Source: Pseudoscleropodium purum (taxonomy: Eukaryota; Streptophyta; Bryopsida; Hypnales; Brachytheciaceae). From it: a stretch of DNA of 64,000 nucleotides. Positions within the stretch are counted from its first letter, which is position 1, and every line of letters starts with the position of its first letter. Below are positions 22,116-31,815 of the stretch, piece by piece. Under the pieces are notes generated by a model, which was given only the letters and a program-made list of their open reading frames with translations, was not told the origin of the DNA and searched no databases. The stretch covers positions 32,159,063 to 32,223,062 of the forward strand of contig OZ017795.1 in NCBI GenBank assembly GCA_963969395.1, written 5' to 3'. The position numbers and the translations under genes were made by a program.

Positions 22116-24509
22116 CTGTCAATTGGTGCATCCTATGAAGCCATTATTATTCAAAAAGAGCGGTAACATTTCAAAAATAAAATAGCCTAATAATCATTGG
22201 TAAATGAAGATCAATGTAATTGGTTTGTCATTTTCTTTTTTTCTAAATGTAAACCCTAAACCTTATACCCTAATTACCCTAAACCTTTTTTTTTCTCCCC
22301 TAAATTGTTTTACGAATGAGGGGAATGTAGTTAAGTTGAATATGTTTGGATTATTTACTCATATTATTCCTCTAAATAGGTTTTGAGAAGATCTAAAGAT
22401 GGTGGGGATTTTTTTAAAGTTCATTAGGAAATCAAATGTTTTGCAAAAATAATCAATTCCATTTTCATTGTAAGCAAATGAAATTTTAAAAAAAGGCCCC
22501 AATACATAATTAGAATAACAGTTAAATGGATTTCAACCTCATGATATTTAATGAAAGGTTGTGATTTCTCATTAAAAGTGCATCACGATCTTCAAATGAA
22601 CATCGAGTCTTTCATATTTCTTAATGAAATTTTGATTAGATTTGAAAACAAAGAAAAAGAAACAATGTTTTAACTTTCAAATCATGTATGGCTATATTTT
22701 TTCTTAAAAACATAGAAAAATTCGTTACTTGAGTTGGTGGAGTAGAATACATTATACATGTGCTATATTTATTTTGAAGGGTAATTCCAATATTCTTATT
22801 TCAGATGTTTTTAAATATTAATTTTAAAAAAGAGGGTTCATTGTTTAAAGATCTAAAAAATTGACAAATATAATTTCTATTATAAATAGGAATTGAATTC
22901 AGAATTCGATTTTTGAAATAATTCAAATGAACAAGATATTGATTATAAAATATTTCTTTGTTTGAGTTTTCAAAATGAATTCACGAAACAATTGCAAACT
23001 TTTGAACTTAGGTATATGGTATTGTTTTCGGTTTGTACTTTGTAGAGTATAATACTTCAATTTTAATCCTAAATAAATGAAAAACTTCCACATGAATGAA
23101 ATGTTTCTATGTATTGCACAAAGATTTCTACCAATTACTATGATAATTAAATACATTGTTACATTTCATAAAATATTCTACATAGAAAGAAAAAATCATT
23201 TCAGTTTTCAATCATGATAAACGATGTCTTCTACTCTTTCTGTTATATGTTCGTTTTGTATAACGTGTACATTGTACAATCTTTGAGAGCAAGGTAGTTC
23301 ATTTTTGGCTCTCATTGAAATAGAAAATATATTTGTGTTTGGATTTTGAAATCATTATGTATTCTACGGTCTTGCAAGAATGCATCTTGTTTCTTCCTTT
23401 GAATCCTTTTGATATTTTCTTTATTTTCCTTTGTTTTCTGTCTCGTAGGGCTCTTATTATCTTGTTCTCTTCATTTGACCAGCCTATTTGGCTTGGCTCT
23501 TAGTTTAGTTTTTTTTTAATGTAATGGTTTATGCATATGTTATAAAAAATATATATTATTTATCTAAAATTAATATATTGATGAACAAACGCATAAAGGC
23601 ATTGAATGCTTTCACATTTAAAGTTATAAATCTATCATAAATCACTCTTGCAAATTTGAATGATTGAATCGAAAATTTGAAAATGTAATTACAAGAGCTT
23701 TCAATTCAATCAATTGCATAAATCATAAATGTTGAAATGCAACTCGTATGAGTTTAGCATCTATGAAGATTAATTCATGCCATCCACATGCAATTTTCCA
23801 ATTTAATAAAATGCAATTGAGTACTTCAATTTTTTTCGTTTCAATTCTCCAAGTAACATTCACTTCATATCTTTCTCTATTTGTTTATCTATTTTTTGGC
23901 AACAAATGGAGAAACCATCTTTGTCTATATTTGAACATGCACTCTTATTTGATTGATGAAGAATAGATCTATGAAATATATGATCATTGATTTGTTCATG
24001 TTGATTTATCTGATATATTTTATGTATGTATATTTATTTATTTATATATATATCATTAAATGAGTATGAAAGACAAGATTGACAGATTGTGTTCGAATGT
24101 TGTTGATTTTGAAATGATTTAGTACTATATCATTTATAAGAATATTATAATAGTGTTATGTTATAATATTCCTAAAACAATTGCAACAAATATTAAAATA
24201 CATGCTAAGTTAGGTTTGTTAGCCTACCAATTGTTCATTAATAGACATAATTGAGTAGCCCCCTTAAATAAAACATTCAATATCTAATATCTTACAATCT
24301 AAATGGTGGATTTGTCTAAAATTTTTTCCACATTTTTTCCAACTAATTTACTACAAGATCCTACGGTTACATATGCCCCAAAGTATTTTTCTTTTAAGAC
24401 TTGATATTTGCACTACTATTGGCAGTTTTGAAGTGTTTTTAGTGAAAAGAACTTTACGGGTTAAACATCTCTATTGTGAGATTTTGAAAAAAGAACAATT
24501 TCCTTCATT
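22023..24509 (+). repeat. 2.5-kb direct repeat R2
   Basis: Second copy of 12141-14638 with scattered substitutions and a few small indels. Its right end joins a telomere-like taggtttagggtttaag and then a GC-rich array. Confidence 0.85.
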
Positions 24510-24524
24510 AGGTTTAGGGTTTAA

Positions 24525-24790
24525 GATGAGCCGTCCGCCCTGTCCGCCCGATCCGACGTCCGCCTTGTCCGCCCCGTCCGCCCTGTCTACCCCGTCCACC
24601 GCGATATCTGTCCACCCATCCTTCGTCCGCCCTGTTCGCCCGATCCAGAGTCCGCCTTGTCCGGCCCGACGGCCCCGATACCCGTCCGCCCCGGTACGGC
24701 CGTCCGATTGACACGCGGACTGATGTGGTCCGCATGATCTGGACGTCCGCCTCGGGGTGTCCGCATATATATATGGGGAGGCGGACGGCT
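24525..24790. repeat. GC-rich GGACGG/CCGTCC array
   Basis: Dense CGTCCGCC words sit between R2 and the UIM/GYS gene. A short TATATATATA at 24766 downstream of the array could serve as a TATA box for that gene, but this is conjecture. Confidence 0.7.
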
Positions 24791-24997
24791 CATTTCGAAC
24801 AATCGTTCTCTTTTGGAGTGGGTGGACCAGTGCATTGGAAGCTCTGCGCGCCCCTTCTGCTTTGAGTGAATGATTGTTGTGAGATTGTTACAAATTTTCA
24901 CAAAGTTCATGCTTGTAAAATTTTAATTAATTAGTTAAATCAAAATTTTGGTTCTTAAGCTTTCTAATTGTTTTATTCTCTTTGCTTCAGCTTCATC

Positions 24998-26260
24998 ATG
25001 CCGAAAGATAGAACACCCAAAAAAAATAGTCGAAAGGGAAGACCCCAATTGTTCGATTGGGATGCTTGGGCCGATCCATTGTGCGTGGGTGAACCGGGAT
25101 GGGAAGAAGAACCAACAAGAGTGTGGGATTGCTCAATGTGCAAGAAGTATGTGAAAATGACTCACATTTAAAAACTTTGGCCACGTGAACGTGTAGAGCA
25201 CCAAGCGCCACGTTGGGAAGGACAAATGTCTACGTGCCAAAGTGAGCACTTCAAACAACGATACACACAAGTGCATCGAGTTCTTGGCATTAAAAGCGCC
25301 AAACCAAATATAATGAATTATAATGTTATGGCAATGGTTTGGGTAGAGATTGTACTCCACAAGGACGTGGACTGGCGTACTGCTACAAGTCGCAATGTAG
25401 AGAACTATACGCGCACGGATGCCGTTATAGATACACAGTGGAGGGGTGCAAGCGATTACATGCCAGAGTGGTCTAATCGAGGTTATCTACAACAACCTTC
25501 AGTTGTTCTACGAGATGCTGAAGATGCGTGGACAAATGACGATGATGACGATGATATGCAAGCGCCTGTCACATTTGGAGTTAGGCACGAGCGGGTAGAA
25601 GAACGAGAACGAATTGAATTCGAACAACAAATGCAAGAGGCAATACGCAGAAGCCTTCAAGATCGTGGACGGCAGGATAGGCATGGTGGGTCCTACGGAC
25701 ATGAATATGGAACGCGAGAATCTGAACAAGGAAGAGGTGGTTCATACTCTGGTTACGATCCTCAAAATAGATATGAAGGTGGAAGAGGGAGCTATGGATC
25801 CACGCATTATGGTGGTTCAAGTGCAGTTGGTTCTCGTTATGGCACTCCCCCTGAAATTGGCTCTCTAGGTGGGACAGGTAGCTATGGCAACACGCACTAT
25901 GGTAGGTCTACTGAATCTGGTTTATATTATACGACGCCCACTCAAGTGGGCTCCGAAGGTAGTAGAGGAAGCCATGTAACCGCGTAGTATAGTTGCTCTC
26001 TTCACGGAAGCGCCCAATACTATCCGGGATCAACTAGAAGTGATTCATACGGGCATCATGGGGCCTCTTATTACGGGACTTCAAATGAAAGAGGATCAAA
26101 GCCTACTACTCCGGTTCTTCCTCCCATTTTTGGAGGTTCAAATTATGGACAAGGAGGTGCACCAAGTGGATATCACGGAAACTACGGAGGTGGTTCGTTC
26201 ATTGGAGTACAAAGAAGAGGCAGCGGTCAACAATTTGAGTCTGATTCAGATTCCGAATAA
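24998..26260 (+). pseudogene. C2CH-domain / UIM-like / GYS-rich protein with two in-frame stops
   Basis: One frame of 421 codons runs from ATG 24998 to TAA 26258-26260, interrupted only by TAA 25169-25171 and TAG 25985-25987. The N-terminus is basic (KDRTPKKNSRKGR). Next comes a domain with CSMC, YVKMTHI, KLWPRE, CQSEHF and NYNVMAMVWVEIVLHKDVDW, homologous to the N-terminal part of the RING gene; CSMC and CQSEH suggest a C2CH zinc site. An acidic run DDDDDD is followed by EFEQQMQEAIRRSLQD, which fits the ubiquitin-interacting-motif pattern (acidic, A-I-x-x-S-L-x-acidic). The C-terminal half is rich in Gly, Tyr and Ser with repeated SYG/THYG words, resembling prion-like disordered regions, and ends SDSDSE. 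A candidate splice acceptor (TTGCTTCAG) precedes the ATG. Function is unknown. Confidence 0.6.
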
Positions 26261-26854
26261 AAAAACATGCAAGTATATAGTGAGCATGTATTTGCTCTAT
26301 TTTCTCATTTTTATTCTCACGACAAGTATAGAGCACTAGATTGGTAGAAGTAGTACAAAATTTTAAATGAATAGAACAATTTTGAACAACAATTTTGTTC
26401 ACTTTTTCAAAAAGTGTTGTGTAATAGTGTACACCAAGTATGTATGTAGGCAAGCATATTGTTGAAGACATCATTGTATTATTTTATAATAGCGTTGATG
26501 TATAAGGCTATAAGCGACTTTGATAAATAATAAAAATATGAAGAAGAAATGTAATTTGTAAGAGCCATATTATGTCTATTTTTGAATTTAGCATTCGAGG
26601 TTAAATATGTACTAGCATGGTGTGTATTTTGAAATTATTGTTGTTTGTTTATTACATTTAGAAACTCGTAAATGATATAAATGTATTTCTAATTAATTTA
26701 TGAAAGATTAAATTATTTGAATATTTGAAATTTTTTTATTTTTCATTCAACGATTGCTAAAAACTAAAATGATTTCTTATTCGTATGAAGAAATGCCCAA
26801 ATTAGACAATTAGTAGTTCTTCTTTAGATTCTATTTTCAAATATGAAAAATAAA
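26261..26854. other. 3' flank of the UIM/GYS gene, no gene seen
   Basis: AT-rich sequence containing likely polyadenylation-type words (AATAAA-like, for example around 26526). No further coding region was recognised before the next GC-rich array. Confidence 0.5.
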
Positions 26855-27025
26855 TCGGATCGGGCGGACACTTGATTTGTCCGCCCGTGCCCGTCCGATC
26901 GGGTGGACGGGGCTCGAGGGTTTCGGGGAGGCGAACGGCCTATGCATCTACCACCCGCGGCCCGTCCGATCGGGCGGATGGTTTGGGGCCGTCCAATGGG
27001 GCGGACGGGCTGTCCGCATTATCAC
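26855..27025. repeat. GC-rich array before kinase copy 2
   Basis: Contains CCCGTCCGATCGGGCGGAC-like near-palindromes and CGAGGGTTTCGGG words that also occur (inverted) at 17410-17580. It forms the outer edge of the inverted arm. Confidence 0.7.
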
Positions 27026-29145
27026 TTTTGCTTTGCTCCTTGTGAATGCAAGGTGGAGCGGAGAGCTTGGTGGTTCATCCTCCATTGGCTCCTTTCCGAG
27101 GCAAGACAAGAGTGATTTATTGGGGCCTCCTTGTTGCCAATTTTTTGGACACTTGTGTGTGAATTCAACTCAAATTAAAAAATTTGATCTATATCAATTT
27201 CATTTGTCACAATGACGATGGGGAAGAAGAAGGTTGCGAAGCTAAAACATGGAGAGGGACCATCAAACTTGGAGGTAGCTCGCCAAAGTCCTTCAAAGGA
27301 ATGCAAAAATTCATCATTGAGCGCATCGTTCAATTTTATGAATCGAAAACAACATTGTCTTTAGACAATAAGTACATCAGATATCAAGTGGAGTGCTTGT
27401 CTAAATTCAAGGTAGACATGACACAGATGTTGTTGGATGCATTGAATGTGGCAAAGTGGCATGACGAAATGCATAAAACGTACTTCACCAAATGTTTGGA
27501 GAACAAGGTTCATAATGCTTTGTGGAATTACAAAGTCATTTTGGTTAAATATGGCAAAGAATATCGACCCAATGACACCCAGTTTGAAGAAGTGATTCTG
27601 AAAGCGGACTTGTTTAGGGGGCGATGTGCTCCATTCGCCAAAAAGCACAATCGAGTTGGTTCAATTGGTTGGTGGAAAAGCAATGATGGAGTTGCTGAAG
27701 CGGAAAGGAACAAACGGCACCTCATAGCACTTCCAGATACAGCACGCGTGATTGCTGTTGATGATAGAACGATGAGAGGTGGATATGCAACGATTCGAAA
27801 GGTTCGTATTGAAGGATGTCCAGGAATACTTCTTCACTGGGAGTTTGCGGCAAAGAAATCCATTCACCACCAAACTCGACCCGATCTTGCAAAGTTAGAA
27901 CATCAAAACGAATCAATGGCTGTTCGAATTCCACACGCGGGTGTAATATGATTTGCTGCAGTGCACGGAACGACGTGTGAAGGTTATGCGTATTGGTGGA
28001 ATGGTGGAACTCTTCGACAAATGTTAAATATGGATAAGGACTATTCAGACAACATTCAAATCCGTTTGATGTATACAAATCCAACCAAAGAGGAGGTTGT
28101 AAAAGCTCACCGTTTAGGGCGATATCGGAAAAAGCGCACGGAGTTGATATGGGCGTTTATGCATATAATGTATGCAGTGCATCTTGCTGGACATTTGCAC
28201 AATGATCTTTCTCCGGACAACATCTTGTTGCATTTTCCAGAAGATGAGTCACGTGTGTACATTGGAGTTTGCGATTGGGGCATGACCACCTTAGCTTCTC
28301 AGCCAATGAAATCTTTGTACACATTTACATCAGCAAATGAGATGAAACAAACTTTGCAGAGGAGATGGTGGGTGGATCCACGTATTACATATTTGCATAA
28401 AGCAGGTGCAGATGTGGAAGTCATTCCGATGTATTCACGTAAGTCGGAAGAGTATGCCGTTCGAAAAATTGCTCGGCGGATGAATGGAAATAACATGTCA
28501 GAGGCGTATTTCAACGTGCTACTTAAAACACCTAGTGCGACACAATTTGTCTTTCATGACTTTGCAAAAGTATTTTATGTTTACTTGAAGTACATTTCTT
28601 CGAAGACTGACGATGAAAATACTAGTTTGGCCCATGTGATTACGCGATTTTCTAATACATATCGTTGGCCGATGCTAGATGAACATTTCCGCCATTTATA
28701 TTAGATTGGTAGTGCAGAAGTAGTAGTTGAATAGGTTATATAGGCATTAAAAATTAGTTTAGAAATATAGAGTTGGAATGAAAAAAATTATATGTGCAAT
28801 TAGCCAAATGTGCACAATGTATGGTATTCTACATTAAATTGAATACATTTTGCCCATATTGATTATGTTTGTATTTGTGTTGATCTCGATTTTTTAAATA
28901 GTATATATATATATTTGAAGTCACAAATTTTTTTAGTTTGCCTTTTGAAAATGAATTGGAATTTTTTCATACTTTCAAGACTATCATGGACTCGTGGTCA
29001 AACTTTATAATCTTTCAACTTATGAGAGACATTGTTTTAATAACAAATCGCGAACCATTGCACTTCATTTAACATTTAATTGTTTAAAGATTAAGGGAGT
29101 GACCGCGGGGCAGTTTGGGAAGGGCGGTCGGGGGAAATAGGGTGG
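27010..29145 (+). repeat. Inverted arm K2 (pairs with 15285-17410)
   Basis: Near-identical inverse copy of K1, including the 5' flank, both ORFs and ~400 bp of 3' flank. This arm runs into the true right terminus of the element. Confidence 0.88.
27184..28704 (+). pseudogene. Kinase-fold protein, copy 2 (one in-frame stop)
   Basis: Same frame throughout, with TGA at 27949-27951 between the lysine-motif part and the catalytic-loop part. First part: RGGYATIRKV at residues ~198-207 (glycine loop) and AAKK at ~222-225 (counted from the first open codon). Second part: HNDLSPDNILL and CDWG, with 25 residues between the two motif centres, normal for kinase subdomains VIb and VII. The frame opens at 27184 with a non-ATG codon; an ATG at 27212 lies in another frame, so the N-terminus is uncertain. 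Either the true start is in an unseen exon or the copy is defective. Identical placement of the stop in both copies shows it predates the duplication or was homogenised. Kinase fold is clear, family is not. Confidence 0.7.
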
Positions 29146-29239
29146 ACGGGGCGGACTAGGCGGACGGACGGGGCGGACGAGGCGGTCCCGGCGGATGCTG
29201 TGGGTACAGTGTCCGCGTCCGAACGTCGTGTCAACCCTG
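29095..29239. repeat. Right terminal GC-rich array and terminus
   Basis: The last ~145 bp of the element: GGACGG/GGCGGAC words ending in GTCAACCCTG at 29230-29239. Read inwards this is CAGGGTTGAC, the exact inverse of the left end. Confidence 0.85.
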
Positions 29240-29247
29240 AATGGAGG
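29240..29247. repeat. Right target site duplication (AATGGAGG)
   Basis: Perfect copy of 9997-10004, immediately outside the right terminus. Confidence 0.88.
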
Positions 29248-29887
29248 TGGTGCTTCTTTGGATTATATTTCCCAAAAAATTTGGCCACATGGATAATTAT
29301 TTTCAAATCACTTGGAATTGTACAACATGTAGGAAAAAAATAGTAAGTAGGTAGTAGTAGAGAATGATTCAAAATACTAAATTGTTAAGAATTTAATTAT
29401 GGGATTGAAAAATGCCAATCCCAATTGTTGAAATGTTGTAATAAACAATCAACATCCTATAATTTTATTTTATTCCAATAATATTGAAAATTTTGTAAGA
29501 TAAAGAATTTCAAAGTTTATTTTAGAGTGGGGAATCCATGACTATCGCAAACAAAAAATCCTCATAACTTTTGACTCATTGATCAAAATGGAATGATTCA
29601 AAGTTTTCCATGTATATATAACTCTAGAAAACCAATTTCAAATTTTTATAAGTAAAAAAAGTAATTTTTTTATCTGCCCAATCTGCCTAATAACAAAAAA
29701 AATAACATATCAAGTTGTAATTTTTTACTGATATTTCCAAATGTCATGAAATTAAGTACATATGAAAGATATTCCTCATTGCCACCTACTAAAATTTGGG
29801 CCAAAAATATGGAAATCTCTAGTCACACGCACCTACCCAAATATTTCTATGTAGCCAAAAAATGCAGTTTGGTCTTTTAGGGGTTAA
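29248..29887 (+). repeat. Right part of interrupted TTAA-CCCCTAAAG family repeat
   Basis: Continues the repeat begun at 9715 and ends CTTTTAGGGGTTAA at 29874-29887. It aligns with 48500-49073 and 53490-54122, including the shared words TTGTACAACAT, GACTCATTGATCAAAATGGA and GCCAAAAAATGCA. Confidence 0.8.
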
Positions 29888-31815
29888 TAGAGATGTGTAA
29901 TTTTAGAATTACTCATCCACTCTTCACATTGCATATGTGACCCAAAATATACAAGCTTGTCAAAATGAAGGCATTCAAAATAAATAATTAGAGTGTTTTT
30001 TTCTCTTTATACAATGAATTTGGTATAAATTTCAAAGAAGAAGGTTGTAGAAGGTCATAATTGTAACTAAAGTACAAAATTAATCTAATGCATGTGTATA
30101 AAGAAAACATATTTATGATATTCAAACACTACCCAAAAGGTTCAATTGAAATAAGCTTCACTCCAAACCATCCTTCTAACTCCAAAAATTCTAAGGGAGA
30201 GGTGGATGTAGATTTTGAATGGTTTTGGCAAAATAAATTATGATATGAATAGAATCTCAACATAAAATCTTCATTTTTGCAAGTTTTAATTTCCTTCCCA
30301 TTTCATACATGAACTCATTCACAACCTTGCACAATAACTATAAAGTACAAAGCAATTATGCTAATTGCATTGTTTACAAATAAATATAACTTGCTTTCAA
30401 ATATACTTGAATGTACTTTATCCTTTTCCTTTGTCTTCAATTCCAAGTTTTTGTTTCTTCAATTCCAAGTTTTTGTTGTCCATCAAATATTCACCAATGA
30501 AAACTTTGGAATGTTGTGCCTAAATCTCCACACCGTTCACTTCAATCATACAAATTTCACTTGACTTCTTGCCCAGATTTTTTTTTCATTAGGATACATT
30601 GATTTAGAAAGTATTTTCGTTGGAGTGATGAAGCTATTTCCATCCACAATTACAAGTGACACATTCAAATTTGTGAACAAGAATGCATCAACTTGTCCAA
30701 AAGTTGCACAATCATCAAAGAGCAGAACATACAAAAGCAATTCAACAATTACATCCAATACAAATATAGACTCATTTTGTTACCTTCCTTGAAAAAGCTT
30801 CCTCAACGATTTATTTCAGGCACTTCGAGTTTGAACAAGAAAATACTTGAAAGGAATAACATGTTTGGTAGAACATGAGCGCAAAAGAAAGATGCTGATC
30901 ATCTTCAAAAGCCATAATTCTTCCTTAAATTAGCAGTCGGTCCTCACAGCACATTGGGTCTCATCCAGCTCCCATCACAGAGAAACAGGAGGTGTGAAAG
31001 AAAACAATAGTTTCTCGTTCCACAAACTTAATTTCCTGACGCCAAACTATCATTGCAGGCACAAGAGCTGAAGTGAGAAAATCCAAGAACCTCATGCTTA
31101 TGTTAATTCTGCATAGTTCATCATCAAAGATTTCAAATTTCAGGAAACAGATGACATTATTGCTTGGGTACTGCAACTCTCTAATTACCGGTGAAATTAA
31201 AACTCTTGTTAAAGATAGCCCTTGATAATTCACCTTCTCACGACATAATGATATTATATTTCCGGGTAAATCATATCACCAGAAAGTCACCATATATATT
31301 CACATAGCTCCTTATCCTTGCCCATTCAACTTTTCCATTGAGTTTCCTACTTCTGCAAAGCCATTTCACAGTTCAGAAGCAAGAAAACAACAAACTGATT
31401 CCAGTTGTAAGGATATGACTTCCCAGCGAAATCAAAATTCATAAGCTGCCAACGCAGTCAGGTAATTGTCGATTCCATTCAAGAGTGAATACCGGTAACA
31501 CTGTAAGAGGTCTAGCAGCTAATTACGCACTTACAACAAGTCTACGGGGGATTTTGGACAACTGATCACAATTGGCGCCCACTGGAAGAAGCTTATTGGA
31601 AGTGGCCAGAGAGAGAGAGAGAGAGAGACCTGAATTATGATATTAATCAGTCCATTTGGCAGAATGGTTTGATTGTACCTGGATGGGGAACAAAAACATC
31701 TACTAGCGTATATATTCTTCAGCGGAACAACAAAAACTCCTTTTGACACTGTACAGTTGCATGTACAAGATAGAAAAAAAAGTCAATTCTTTCCCCCTTC
31801 CCAATTTCACTGGCT
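29888..31815. other. Intergenic region, no supported gene
   Basis: AT-rich up to ~30.8 kb. From ~30.9 kb the composition becomes more balanced, which could be the 3' UTR or downstream region of the steroid-binding protein gene. A (GA)11 run lies at 31607-31628. No frame looks like protein. Confidence 0.55.
31607..31628. repeat. (GA)n microsatellite
   Basis: Uninterrupted GA dinucleotides downstream of the steroid-binding protein gene. Such runs are common in plant transcribed flanks. Confidence 0.9.

Larger units (their letters stand above)
10005..29239. mobile_element. 19.2-kb hAT-like composite transposon with gene cargo
   Basis: Left end CAGGGTTGACGAATC and right end (read inwards) CAGGGTTGACACGAC share a perfect 10-bp inverted terminus. 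The CAGGG start is typical of hAT elements, and 8-bp direct repeats AATGGAGG flank the whole span. GC-rich arrays of GGACGG/CCGTCC lie next to both ends and between internal modules, contrasting sharply with the ~70% AT surroundings. Cargo: a charged nuclear-type protein (11162-11761), two copies of a kinase-fold gene (15723-17243 minus, 27184-28704 plus), a coiled-coil/RING-H2 gene (18244-21642 minus) and a UIM/GYS-rich gene (24998-26260 plus). No hAT transposase is recognisable, so the element is probably non-autonomous or uses an unrecognised protein. Extra copies of the terminus inside (10673, 15188, 17652) show it grew by nesting or duplication of related elements. Class assignment rests on the termini and target duplication only. 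Confidence 0.85.

Noticed and set aside
12141..24509. R1 and R2 as long terminal repeats of a retrotransposon
   Set aside because: They are direct repeats ~7.4 kb apart, but no reverse transcriptase, integrase, protease or RNase H is encoded between them. No primer-binding site or polypurine tract was seen, and the ends are not TG...CA.
10005..29239. Endogenous giant-virus fragment
   Set aside because: Kinase plus RING cargo recalls large DNA viruses, but there is no capsid, polymerase or packaging gene, and the span is exactly bounded by transposon termini and an 8-bp duplication.
31565..31590. TTGGCGCCCACTGG as a retrotransposon primer-binding site
   Set aside because: No LTR, polypurine tract or pol coding sequence nearby; the short match alone is not evidence.
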